Source: Roseburia sp.
GTDB taxonomy: Bacteria; Bacillota_A; Clostridia; Lachnospirales; Lachnospiraceae
DNA: 64,000 nucleotides
Assembly: GCA_019411365.1 (NCBI GenBank)
Contig: DXQT01000003.1
Location: forward strand, 1 to 64,000
Direction of reading: 5' to 3'
How positions within the stretch are numbered: position 1 is the stretch's first letter; each line of letters starts with the position of its first letter. Shown piece by piece: positions 1 through 8,147 of the stretch. A model generated the notes under the pieces. It searched no databases. It was not told the DNA's origin and worked only from the letters and a program-made list of their open reading frames with translations. Both the position numbers and the translations under genes were made by a program.

Positions 1-2
1 GC

Positions 3-1124
3 GGAAACGCAACAGGAGATAACACGAACCCGGGCGGAAACGGTGGAAACGGCGGCACAGGAACCGAGACCACGCAGCCGGGAAAGACCGATAATAACGG
101 TGGAACAACATCCGGTGGAAATGGCGGAGACGGCGGTAAATCCGACAACGGAAACGGTGGAAACGGAGGAAACGGCGGCAGCGGCTCCACAGGAGAAAGC
201 AATAACAACGGCGGCACGAACAGTGGCGGCAACGGTGGAAATGGCGGAGACTCAGACAAGGGCAACGGCGGATCCGGCGGTAATGGAGGAAACTCAGGTG
301 AAACCGGAGGCAACGGTGGTAACAACACCGGAGGAAACGGTGGAAACGGCGGAGATTCCAATAACGGCAATGGAGGATCCGGCGGAAACGGTGGAGAATC
401 CAACAGCGGAACCGGAGGAAACGGAGGAAATGGCGGTAACTCCAACAACGGAACCGGAGGAAATGGCGGAAACGGCGGTGAATCCAACAGCGGAAACGGT
501 GGAAACGGAGGCGATGGAGGAAACGGCAAGAACCCGGGCACCGGCGGAAATGGCGGCGGCTCAAACAGTGGAAACAACGGCAGCTCCGGCAGTGACGGCA
601 GCAAACCAGACAACAATGGCGGAAATGGCGGCAGCAACGGTGGAAGCAATGGCGGAGATAACGGAAACAATAACGGTGGCTCCGGCAGTGGTGGAAACAG
701 CAATGGAAATACGAACGGAACCAATACCGGAGTTACAGATGGCAAGACCAATGCCACAGATATCGCCGCAGCGGATGGAAACAATGCGTCCGGCGGAAAC
801 AAAAACAGCAAACACAACAGGAACAACAGAAACAACAAGTCAGACCAGGCGGATGGTGAGGATGTGACAGAAGGTACAGAGACCGATGCAGATACAGGTT
901 CTGATGATACTACAGACGTCGCAGACAGCACAGAGACCGGAGCAGATGCAGACGGAAGCGGAAACACAGACGACAGCATCCCGGCAGACAGCAGTGATGC
1001 AGATGGACACATCAGCTTCGCAGACTGCGGATTCCACTGGTATCCAGTCATACTGATCCTTGTGATCGCAGGATACACAGTCCTGCGTATCCGGAAGATC
1101 CGCGAGGAACTTGACGGAGAGTAA
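3..1124 (+). CDS. Gly/Asn-rich surface protein with C-terminal membrane anchor (5' end outside window)
   Basis: The reading frame is open from the left edge to the TAA at 1122-1124 and contains no ATG until 864, so the gene starts upstream of the window. About 250 residues are GGN, GGNGG and GGS-type repeats interrupted by short Ser/Thr/Asp patches. A Lys/Asn-rich stretch, an acidic Thr/Asp-rich stretch, one hydrophobic segment ([18 protein letters not shown]) and a short basic tail ([10 protein letters not shown]) follow. This layout suggests a secreted, low-complexity protein held in the membrane by its C-terminus; no LPXTG motif is visible. The competing frame at 43-867 is a repeat artefact rich in Thr/Glu/Met. 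A signal peptidase gene lies 1.3 kb downstream and may act in the same system (inference). The function is unknown. Confidence 0.75.
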   Translation, partial: GNATGDNTNPGGNGGNGGTGTETTQPGKTDNNGGTTSGGNGGDGGKSDNGNGGNGGNGGSGSTGESNNNGGTNSGGNGGNGGDSDKGNGGSGGNGGNSGETGGNGGNNTGGNGGNGGDSNNGNGGSGGNGGESNSGTGGNGGNGGNSNNGTGGNGGNGGESNSGNGGNGGDGGNGKNPGTGGNGGGSNSGNNGSSGSDGSKPDNNGGNGGSNGGSNGGDNGNNNGGSGSGGNSNGNTNGTNTGVTDGKTNATDIAAADGNNASGGNKNSKHNRNNRNNKSDQADGEDVTEGTETDADTGSDDTTDVADSTETGADADGSGNTDDSIPADSSDADGHISFADCGFHWYPVILILVIAGYTVLRIRKIREELDGE

Positions 1125-1356
1125 GACAGTAACCCCAAAAGATACCAGAACGAAAAAACAATCCCGGGGATATCCACATATCCCCGGACAATAAAAAAGA
1201 AAGGCCTGACATCTAAACTTACAAACAACAAACCAAAATGATGTATGTAAATTTTCCAAAATACTTACAAAACATCTGACATGAGCGGGCAGAACAGGAA
1301 AGCTCCCTGTCAGACCCATTCATGGCAGAAATACGGGGAACAGGAGGATAAGGACC

Positions 1357-1584
1357 ATGGATCCTGAAAGAAGAAAAGCACTGCGGAAGACGCAGAAAAA
1401 ATGTATCGCAGCCCAGGTGGTGATGTGTGCAGCCTATATATCAGCGGGCATCTTACTGGCTGTGACAGGCAGGCACTGTGTGGCAGATACTCCGATCTAT
1501 ATAGCCGGCGCAGTCATTACAGCCGGCTGCATGGCAGCTCTTGCAGTGTTTGAGTCAAGACTTTCAAGAGAACTTGCAGGATGA
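1357..1584 (+). CDS. Small two-helix membrane protein, unrecognised
   Basis: A 75-residue protein with a strongly basic N-terminus (DPERRKALRKTQKK) and two hydrophobic segments, at about residues 17-37 and 47-65. It ends in a short charged tail. An AGGAGG-like site (ACAGGAGGATAAGGACC) lies just upstream of the ATG. I do not recognise a family. It sits between the Gly-rich surface protein and the DivIVA-like gene, all in one direction, so it may belong to the same envelope-associated unit. The 232-nt gap before it holds no other gene that I can support. Confidence 0.6.
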   Translation: MDPERRKALRKTQKKCIAAQVVMCAAYISAGILLAVTGRHCVADTPIYIAGAVITAGCMAALAVFESRLSRELAG

Positions 1585-1651
1585 CATGACAGGGGCAGCG
1601 CAGGCTGCCCCTGTTGTGCCTGAAAAAGGGATTATAAGGAAGTGACAGATC

Positions 1652-2437
1652 ATGAAAGACAGGAATTTTGTTAAGGAAATAGAAAAGTTAAGGACAGCCG
1701 TCTTAGGGTATGACCGTGAGGAAGTCGTGCTCTACATCAGGGAGCTGGTGGAGTACTATGGACAGAAGAACGAGGAGGCAGTGAGGGAACTATATCTGGA
1801 AAAGATGCAGCTTGCGGCAGAGAACGCAGGACTGCGGGCACAGATCCCCACACAGGAGAAGCTCTATGCGGAGGCAGAAGGAAAGGCGGAGGAGATCCTG
1901 GGCGGTGCAAAGGAGACTGCAGCGACCATCCTTGACCATGCCGGCACCGAAAAGGAACGCATGCTCAGAGAGGCTGGGGAAGCAGAAAAGCGGATCCTTG
2001 CAGAAGCGGACAGAAAGGCGGGGGAGACCCTTGCAGAGGCGGACAGGAAGGCAGGGGAGACCCTTGCAGAGGCGGACAGAAAAGCAGGGGAGACCCTTAC
2101 AGAGGCAGAGAGGAAGGCAGGGGAGACCCTTACAGAGGCAGAGAGGAAGGCAGGGGAGATCCTTGCAGAGGCAGGGCGGCAGGCGGAGAAGATCCTTGCA
2201 GAGGCAGGGCGGCAGATGGATGTCATCCTGACAAAGACAAGGGAGAAAGTGGAGAAGCAACAGGCGCTCTACCATCAGTACCGCAGCCGTCTGGAAGCCC
2301 TGAAAAACGGCCTGGACTGCATCTTTGCAGGGTGTCCGCCGGAGGAAGATACCCGGGATCTGCATGGAAAGCCGCAGAGACAGGGACAGATACAGGCAGA
2401 CGGACCGGAAGAGGCCGGTCTCCGGGAACAGCCATGA
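1652..2437 (+). CDS. DivIVA-like coiled-coil protein with seven 11-residue repeats
   Basis: The 261-residue protein begins with a DivIVA-like segment (LGYDREEVVLYIRELV, residues 18-33). It continues as a long Ala/Glu/Lys-rich coiled coil. Residues 117-193 are seven consecutive hendecads of consensus AEADRKAGETL, encoded by near-identical 33-bp DNA repeats. The C-terminal 40 residues are polar and probably unstructured. DivIVA-type proteins mark curved or septal membrane and recruit partners; whether this one does so is inference. Its stop overlaps the start of the signal peptidase gene as ATGA, which points to translational coupling. The upstream site is AAGGAAGTGACAGATC. Confidence 0.7.
   Translation: MKDRNFVKEIEKLRTAVLGYDREEVVLYIRELVEYYGQKNEEAVRELYLEKMQLAAENAGLRAQIPTQEKLYAEAEGKAEEILGGAKETAATILDHAGTEKERMLREAGEAEKRILAEADRKAGETLAEADRKAGETLAEADRKAGETLTEAERKAGETLTEAERKAGEILAEAGRQAEKILAEAGRQMDVILTKTREKVEKQQALYHQYRSRLEALKNGLDCIFAGCPPEEDTRDLHGKPQRQGQIQADGPEEAGLREQP
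2000..2230 (+). repeat. 33-bp tandem repeat, about 7 units, coding
   Basis: Seven in-frame 33-bp units encode the hendecads (A/T)EA(D/E/G)RKAGETL of the DivIVA-like protein. The first five are nearly identical at the DNA level and the last two have diverged. Copy number may vary between strains by slippage or recombination. Confidence 0.85.
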
Positions 2438-3000
2438 ACGGGGGAGAACAGTACAGCCTTGACATGGCACTCCTGAAGATCCGCGAGGAAAAACGGAAAA
2501 GAAAGATGCGCTCAGAGCGGGCCGTCATCCTGTTCGTGGTCTGGATCCTGGTGTTCAGGGTGTGCGGGATCATGCGCGTGGATGGGAATTCCATGCGCCC
2601 TGCCTGCCATCCCGGGGACATCGTGTTCTTCCTGCGCATCCTCCCGGACGGCGTGGGCTATGGGGATGCCGTCATCTTAAAGGATGCATCCGGGGAATAC
2701 CTGATCAAGCGCATCGCAGGGCTGCCGGGGGATGTGATGGAGGTGGATTGTGAGGGACACCTGACAAGGAACGGCGCAAAAGTGCAGGAGACGGATGTCA
2801 TCTTCGGCCTGTCGGAAACAGGAGACAGCGTGGATTATCCGTACACCGTGCCGGAAGGGAGTTATTTCTTCCTCGGGGACAACCGCCCGGTGTCCATGGA
2901 CAGCAGGATGCTCGGTGCGGCAGGAAGGGAAGAGATAAAAGGAAAGGTCATCTGGGCAGCGGGGGCTGGGAGATGGAACAAAAAAACAGGCAAGAGGTAA
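2434..3000 (+). CDS. lepB: Signal peptidase I
   Basis: Type I signal peptidase that cleaves signal peptides at the outer membrane face. From the chosen ATG at 2434 it has 188 residues. A basic N-terminus is followed by one membrane segment (about residues 30-45), the nucleophile motif GNSMRP (Ser53), the general-base motif YLIKRIAGLPGD (Lys92), and the family box GDNRPVSMDSR near the C-terminus. A longer frame reaches back to 2332 but lies inside the DivIVA-like gene. The ATG at 2434 overlaps that gene's stop as ATGA and leaves a normal N-terminus. It lies in a cluster with surface and signalling genes, so it may be a dedicated peptidase and not the housekeeping one (inference). Confidence 0.88.
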   Translation: MNGGEQYSLDMALLKIREEKRKRKMRSERAVILFVVWILVFRVCGIMRVDGNSMRPACHPGDIVFFLRILPDGVGYGDAVILKDASGEYLIKRIAGLPGDVMEVDCEGHLTRNGAKVQETDVIFGLSETGDSVDYPYTVPEGSYFFLGDNRPVSMDSRMLGAAGREEIKGKVIWAAGAGRWNKKTGKR

Positions 3001-3006
3001 AAGACC

Positions 3007-3843
3007 ATGAGCATTACAGGAGCTTATACTTGGGAAGATATTTCCAGTCTTGGGATGGAAGCTTATTTCCAGCCCATCTACAACGTGGAAAAGCACAGGA
3101 TCACCGGGCTTGAGGCGCTGTTCCGTGCAAGGGACGGGAAGGGAGGTTTCCTCGACCCGGAGAGCCTTGTGCAGGAGGCGGAGGAAAGCGGCTGGGTGCA
3201 TGAAATCGACCTGTGGATGATCCGGGAGTGCTGCCGGTGGTTCACGAGGTTTGCGGAACACGGCATCACGAGGATCAACGTGAACCTGTCGCCGCAGACC
3301 TGCATGGTGGAGACTGTCTGGGAGGAGATCAGCAGCTGCCTGGACCGGTACGGCCTCCAGCATGGGAAGATCTGGCTGGAGATGACGGAACTTGGCAGAA
3401 CCGCGGACAGTGGGAAACTCCTTGAGACTGCACAGGAACTCCAGAAAAAGAAGTTCAACCTTGTCATGGACGATTTCGGGAAGGGCGAGTCGAACTTCAT
3501 CCGGCTCATGGATTTCGAGTTCCAGAGCATCAAGCTGGACAAGGAGCTGGTCTGGGGCATCGGGAGCAGGAAGATGGGCATGCCGATCGTGCAGACGCTC
3601 CTCGTGTTCGCCCAGAGGAACCACATCTGGGTGACGGCAGAGGGGATCGAGACAAGGGAACAGGCGGCGCAGCTGGAAAAGCTCGGCTGCAACTTTTTAC
3701 AGGGCTACCTGATCAGCAGGCCGCTCCCGGCAGACAGGTGCGTGGAATTTGTTGCAGACTGGGAGAAAAAAGACATCCTTGCACAGCCTGGGCAGGAAGA
3801 TGATGATTGCAGAAATCATATGAAACAATTGCGAAACTCATGA
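3007..3843 (+). CDS. EAL-domain cyclic-di-GMP phosphodiesterase
   Basis: A stand-alone EAL domain of 278 residues, expected to hydrolyse c-di-GMP to pGpG. The known metal and substrate positions appear intact: EAL itself (Glu36-Ala37-Leu38 in GLEALFR), Asn in VNLSPQ, Glu in EMTE, the aspartates of MDDFGKGESNF, Lys in IKLDKELV, Glu in AEGIET and Gln in LQGYLISRPLP. No sensor, GGDEF or membrane segment is present, so it is probably cytoplasmic. It starts 6 nt after the signal peptidase stop. The last residues (KQLRNS) and the TGA at 3841 come from an inserted repeat element, so the native C-terminus was probably altered; the catalytic core ends well before this. Confidence 0.87.
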   Translation: MSITGAYTWEDISSLGMEAYFQPIYNVEKHRITGLEALFRARDGKGGFLDPESLVQEAEESGWVHEIDLWMIRECCRWFTRFAEHGITRINVNLSPQTCMVETVWEEISSCLDRYGLQHGKIWLEMTELGRTADSGKLLETAQELQKKKFNLVMDDFGKGESNFIRLMDFEFQSIKLDKELVWGIGSRKMGMPIVQTLLVFAQRNHIWVTAEGIETREQAAQLEKLGCNFLQGYLISRPLPADRCVEFVADWEKKDILAQPGQEDDDCRNHMKQLRNS

Positions 3844-3887
3844 AAATCTAAATTGAAAGAAGAGTATGAGGAGTTTCGCAATTGTCT
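3824..3887. repeat. Short inverted-repeat element, internally deleted copy (family member A)
   Basis: Left tip ACAATTGCGAAACTCATG and right tip GAGTTTCGCAATTGTCT form an inverted repeat of about 64 bp. The two tips match the ends of the longer elements at 17131 and 46611. The flanks carry a 7-bp direct repeat, ATCATAT, at 3815-3821 and 3892-3898, consistent with a target duplication. The 3' end of the EAL gene runs into it. Confidence 0.75.
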
Positions 3888-3919
3888 AAATATCATATAA
3901 GGAACAGGAGAGATAAGTC

Positions 3920-5257
3920 ATGGGAAAGACAAAATTTGGAACAAAGATCGTATTCTTTTTTGTGATACTGCTCGGTGCAGGGGCAGTGTTATATGCGAAA
4001 AACTGCATGGAACAGCTCGCAGCATATGCAGTAAGCCTCATGGACGGTGCAGGACAGGCGCAGGCGCAGAGCCAGCTTGCGGCAATGATCGCTTCCGATG
4101 TGAAAAAAATGGCAGCCTTTATGGCAGCCGGGCTTATCATCACGGTCGTTGTGGGTGCGGCAGGCATCATTGATTACATCAGGAGCCTCGACCTTGCCTG
4201 CAGCTATTCGGACACCCTCGCACAGGGCGATCTCACACAGGATGTGGAACAGAAATATTTAGACAGGAAAGACAGCATCGGAAACCTTGCGGCAGCTTTC
4301 CACAAGATCCGGGAGAGCTTTGCGGGACATCTTGGGAGCGTGAAGGACAATGCAGAGTCCCTGAGCGGCCATGTGTCCTCCATCGGGAAAAACGTGGATG
4401 AGATCAACGGCGAGATGGAAGGGATCTCCGCAACGACACAGCAGCTTGCAGCGAGCATGGAGGAATCCGCAGCATCCGCAACGGAGATGAACACCATGTC
4501 AGAGGAGATCAACCGGGCGATCAAAAACATCGCGGAGAGCGCACAGGAAGGTGCGGAGCGTGTCAATGACATCCATACCCGTGCCATCAATGCGAAGAAA
4601 GAGACCACGGAGAACCGTGCCAATGCACAGCGCATGCACGGCGAGATCAAGGAAAGCCTCGACCAGGCACTGCAGGATGTGGAAGTGGTATCCCGGATCG
4701 AGGTCCTGGCACAGGCGATCATGGAGATCACCAACCAGACGAATCTCTTATCCTTAAATGCTTCCATCGAGGCGGCACGTGCCGGGGAGATGGGAAAAGG
4801 ATTTGCAGTCGTGGCGGACGAGATCCGGAAGCTTGCGACGGAATCCGGTGAGACGGCGACAACCATCCAGGAGGTCACGGACAGCGTGGTAAAAGCGGTG
4901 AACCAGCTCACAAAGGACAGCAGACGTCTGTTAGACTTTGTCGCGACTGATGTGAAAGCCAGCTATGACAGCTTTGAGAGCCTTGCGGATGCCTACAACC
5001 GGGATTCAGAGTTTGTGGACGGTCTGGTGTCGGATTTCAGTGCGACATCCGAGGAACTCTTAGCTTCCATGGACGGCATGATGAATGCGATCGAGGGCGT
5101 TGCAAATGCGGCAAACGAGGGCGCAAGCGGAACCTCTGACATGGCAGAGCGCATCCAGAACATCACCCTGCGGTGCTCCGAGGTGGCAGAGACCACGGAA
5201 CAGGCAGGCGCAGCGGCAGAAAAGTTAAAGGCAGACACCGAGATCTTCAGGGTGTGA
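3920..5257 (+). CDS. Methyl-accepting chemotaxis protein
   Basis: A transmembrane chemoreceptor of 445 residues. It has membrane segments at about 10-26 and 64-87 separated by an extracellular loop of only ~40 residues, too small for a classical ligand-binding domain. Next come a HAMP-like linker ([10 protein letters not shown]) and a long cytoplasmic coiled coil. The conserved signalling tip is present, with [18 protein letters not shown] followed by [15 protein letters not shown]. Such receptors control CheA. The short sensor loop suggests that it senses through the membrane or through a partner protein. It directly follows the EAL gene and the short repeat. The AGGAG-type site is GGAACAGGAGAGATAAGTC. 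Confidence 0.9.
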   Translation: MGKTKFGTKIVFFFVILLGAGAVLYAKNCMEQLAAYAVSLMDGAGQAQAQSQLAAMIASDVKKMAAFMAAGLIITVVVGAAGIIDYIRSLDLACSYSDTLAQGDLTQDVEQKYLDRKDSIGNLAAAFHKIRESFAGHLGSVKDNAESLSGHVSSIGKNVDEINGEMEGISATTQQLAASMEESAASATEMNTMSEEINRAIKNIAESAQEGAERVNDIHTRAINAKKETTENRANAQRMHGEIKESLDQALQDVEVVSRIEVLAQAIMEITNQTNLLSLNASIEAARAGEMGKGFAVVADEIRKLATESGETATTIQEVTDSVVKAVNQLTKDSRRLLDFVATDVKASYDSFESLADAYNRDSEFVDGLVSDFSATSEELLASMDGMMNAIEGVANAANEGASGTSDMAERIQNITLRCSEVAETTEQAGAAAEKLKADTEIFRV

Positions 5258-5334
5258 GAAAGAACACCGGCAGAAAACAGCAGCCATCAGGATGGAGCAC
5301 ATCGCTGGAGCAAAAGTGAAATTGGAGGACAAAA

Positions 5335-6216
5335 ATGAGAAATAAAAAGAGAATGCTTGCCGCAGGACTGATATCCGCGGCACTCGTGTCAGCTGTGACC
5401 GGATGCGGCAGTGCATCCGGAAACGTGCAGGATACCCAGAGCATACATGGGACTACAGGAGCAGCTGGCGGAACCGTGCAGGGTTCCGGGGGCGAAGGAA
5501 ACAGTGCCTCAAGTGATGCAGGAACTGCATCAGGCATGGCATCACAGAACAACAGCAACACAGCAGATCATAATGCACAGGATAACAGCAGTGGAACAGG
5601 AACAGCACAAAACGGCAGCAACACAACAGATCATACAGCACAGACAGGAAACAACGACAGCAGCGAAACATCACAGGCAGGCGTGTCACAACATGCAACC
5701 GCAGGTTCTTCCACAATGGTGAACGGTGGCATCACGGAACAGGAAGCGAAGAACATCGCAGCCGGGAATGCAGGGGTCACAGAAGAACAGATCCAGTACA
5801 TCACGGTAAAGCAGGACTGGGATGACGGCCGTGCCAGATATGAGGTGGAATTCACCGCAGCCGGAGTGGAGTACGATTATGAGCTGGATGCATCCGATGG
5901 ACGCATCCTTTCGGCAGACTCCGAAGTGATAGACAAGGGATACCGAGCATCACAGAATGGTACGACAGGTTCCCAGAACGCAGCCGGCACATCACAGACA
6001 GCACCGGGCGGTGTTTCCATCGAGACAGCAAAACAGACCGTCATGGACAGGATCCCTGGCATAGATGCCGGAAACATCTACATCCATCCGGACTATGACG
6101 ACGGAATCTCTCTCTATGAGGGGGAAGCCTACTATGCGGAGGTAAAGTATGAATTTGAGATCAACGCAGAAAACGGAAACATCATCAGCTGGGAAGCAGA
6201 ATCCATCTACGACTGA
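5335..6216 (+). CDS. PepSY-domain lipoprotein
   Basis: A 293-residue secreted lipoprotein. The signal peptide ends in a lipobox (VTGC, Cys at about residue 24). A long Ser/Thr/Gln/Asn-rich linker covers roughly residues 25-125. Two PepSY-type domains follow: one around ITEQEAKNIAAGNAG to GRILSADSEV and a second from VSIETAKQTVMDRIPG to NGNIISWEAE. PepSY domains are usually inhibitory or binding modules on the outer face of the membrane; the partner here is unknown. A good site (TTGGAGGACAAAA) precedes the ATG. The end overlaps a small membrane-protein gene. Confidence 0.82.
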   Translation: MRNKKRMLAAGLISAALVSAVTGCGSASGNVQDTQSIHGTTGAAGGTVQGSGGEGNSASSDAGTASGMASQNNSNTADHNAQDNSSGTGTAQNGSNTTDHTAQTGNNDSSETSQAGVSQHATAGSSTMVNGGITEQEAKNIAAGNAGVTEEQIQYITVKQDWDDGRARYEVEFTAAGVEYDYELDASDGRILSADSEVIDKGYRASQNGTTGSQNAAGTSQTAPGGVSIETAKQTVMDRIPGIDAGNIYIHPDYDDGISLYEGEAYYAEVKYEFEINAENGNIISWEAESIYD

Positions 6217-6403
6217 GAAAAAGCCGTTAAAAGTAAAGGTTGAGACAGTCCTGATCATCATTGCCATGACAGGGCTTGTCCTGACCAGCATCACGATCGG
6301 GAACAGGATACACCATCATCAGATGTTAAGGGATATCCGTATCAGGTTCGAGCAGCTTCATGACCGGATCGAAGATCAGGACATCGATACAAAAAGTGTT
6401 TGA
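6149..6403 (+). CDS. Small single-pass membrane protein overlapping the PepSY gene
   Basis: An 84-residue protein starting inside the 3' end of the PepSY lipoprotein gene (68-nt overlap, different frame). A strong ribosome binding site, GCGGAGGTAAAGT, stands 6 nt before the ATG, which supports real use of this start. The first 30 residues are polar, one membrane segment follows (VETVLIIIAMTGLVLTSITI, about 31-50), then a His-rich turn and a charged helix (RFEQLHDRIEDQ). I do not recognise a family. The overlap suggests co-translation with the lipoprotein. Confidence 0.6.
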   Translation: MNLRSTQKTETSSAGKQNPSTTEKKPLKVKVETVLIIIAMTGLVLTSITIGNRIHHHQMLRDIRIRFEQLHDRIEDQDIDTKSV

Positions 6404-6457
6404 ATTTGGCAGCTTTGGAAATGAACTCAGACCATAACAGAAATTTTAAAGTAGAAG

Positions 6458-6523
6458 CACTCTAATAGAATGATCAATCAGATGAGAACCTGATTAGAAT
6501 CCATTCTATTAGGGTGTTTTTTA
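6458..6523 (+). terminator. Intrinsic terminator after the PepSY unit
   Basis: The stem CACTCTAATAGAATG pairs with CATTCTATTAGGGTG and is followed by TTTTTT. It separates the left cluster from the AT-rich SEFIR locus. Confidence 0.88.
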
Positions 6524-6632
6524 GTAAAAAATAACTTTCGATTTCACGTAAGTTCATTGTGTCGTTTTATGTCGGGTGGTAAAATGAAAAGAAAATGTTA
6601 AGAGTCAAAATAAGGTATGGAGGGGATTAGAA

Positions 6633-8081
6633 TTGCAGGATGATAAAATGCCAAAGGTGTTTATTTCATATTCTTGGAGCAGTGATAGACTTGTACTAGA
6701 GCTTGCTCAACGCTTAATTTCTCATGGAGTGGATGTTGTGCTTGATAAATGGGAACTAAAAGAAGGGCAAGATAAGTATGCATTTATGGAAAGATGTGTT
6801 AATGATCCTGACATTACAAAGGTACTTATAATTTGTGATAGGGTATATGCACAAAAAGCAAATAATCGAACAGGAGGTGTTGGTGATGAGACTGTAATTA
6901 TTTCTGGTGAAATATATGGGAAAATGAAACAGGAAAAATTTATTCCAATCATTGCTGAAAGAGATGATGAGGGAAATGAGTACTTGCCAGCCTATATAAA
7001 AACGAGAATATATATAGATCTTTCAGATACAATAAAATATGAAGAACAATATGAAAAATTACTTCGGAATATATATGAAAAACCACAGCTTGTGAAACCA
7101 AAATTAGGAAAAAGACCAGAGTGGTTGGATGAGGAAAAGACAAATTTTTTTCCATTAAAAGATTTAATTCGTCAAATTCATGGAAGTAATATCTTAAATA
7201 AAAGAAGAAATTGTATATCAAGATTTCAGGAAGCATATATTGACGCATTAAAAGATTATTATAAATGTGAAATGAATCCCAAAGAGGTTTATGATACTTT
7301 CTTAAATATGAAGCCAATTCGAGATATATACTTGGATTTTGTAGAGACAGTTGCAGAAATGGAAGATAATTATGCAGAAGTGTTAGCGGAAAATCTTGAA
7401 TACATGTATAACAAATTATGTTGTATAAGAACATTTGATGAAAATGCAAATTCAGTATGTGAAAATGACATAGATATATATAAAACACTTTTGTGGGAAT
7501 TGTTTATTTGCATTATAGTGTATATGAGGCATATTAAAGATTATGCAGCTATCAATGTATTATTAACTTATACATATTTTTTGGAAACAAGTTTATTTGG
7601 AGGAGTAATTAAACAGGCTAATTATACCGCATTTCGACACTATAGTAGTGCCATTGAAGAACATTATAAACCAACATCAGATATGAAAAATAAATACACT
7701 TTGATGGGAGATGTAATATGTAATCAGAGAGAAAAGCTTCCAATATACACATCAGAAGCGATTGCGGAAGCAGATTTGTTTTTATATCAGGTATGCAATG
7801 CTTATGAACTAGTAGAAGATGAAAAAAGTTGGTATGGTATTTATTGGTTTCCAACATGTTATATATATGTTCAGAATAAACAACTGGAATGGGAAAGAAT
7901 GAAATCTCGCAGATATTGTAAAAAAATGCAGATTTTATTTGGGGTAGAGAGCATCGATGAATTAAAGAAAAGAATAGGAAAATGTGTATATGATTCGAAA
8001 ATAAGGTATTACAATAGTTTGGAAGCAGTACCTGCAATTTTAAATTATATTAAAGTTGATGATATAGGTAGTTTGAACTAA
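6633..8081 (+). CDS. SEFIR/TIR-superfamily domain protein, candidate anti-phage effector
   Basis: A 482-residue protein. Residues 7-145 form a SEFIR-type domain: KVFISYSW at the start, then DVVLDKWELKEGQDKYAFME, VLIICDRVYAQKANNRTGG, and IISGEIYGKMKQEKFIP. In known systems SEFIR and TIR domains of bacteria degrade NAD+ on infection and cause abortive infection. The other ~330 residues (helical, rich in Tyr/Lys/Glu) match nothing I recognise and may be the sensor. The start is TTG at 6633, placed 7 nt after GGAGGGG; the ATG at 6648 is too far from that site. The gene is visibly AT-rich compared with its neighbours, a sign of transfer. An unrecognised gene follows and a recombinase remnant lies beyond it. 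Confidence 0.8.
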   Translation: MQDDKMPKVFISYSWSSDRLVLELAQRLISHGVDVVLDKWELKEGQDKYAFMERCVNDPDITKVLIICDRVYAQKANNRTGGVGDETVIISGEIYGKMKQEKFIPIIAERDDEGNEYLPAYIKTRIYIDLSDTIKYEEQYEKLLRNIYEKPQLVKPKLGKRPEWLDEEKTNFFPLKDLIRQIHGSNILNKRRNCISRFQEAYIDALKDYYKCEMNPKEVYDTFLNMKPIRDIYLDFVETVAEMEDNYAEVLAENLEYMYNKLCCIRTFDENANSVCENDIDIYKTLLWELFICIIVYMRHIKDYAAINVLLTYTYFLETSLFGGVIKQANYTAFRHYSSAIEEHYKPTSDMKNKYTLMGDVICNQREKLPIYTSEAIAEADLFLYQVCNAYELVEDEKSWYGIYWFPTCYIYVQNKQLEWERMKSRRYCKKMQILFGVESIDELKKRIGKCVYDSKIRYYNSLEAVPAILNYIKVDDIGSLN

Positions 8082-8147
8082 TGAATGAAAAATAAAGTAC
8101 TTTAGGAGCAAAGAAGATTCAAGATAGAATAAAAAAATTACCTGATT

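Noticed and set aside
43..867. Open frame of 274 codons, Thr/Glu/Met-rich
   Set aside because: It is an out-of-frame reading of the GGN-repeat DNA; the frame ending at 1124 gives a sensible Gly-rich protein with a membrane anchor.
1790..2470. Minus-strand frames over the DivIVA-like gene, rich in Leu-Cys-Leu repeats
   Set aside because: They are shadows of the 33-bp tandem repeat and have no ribosome binding site.
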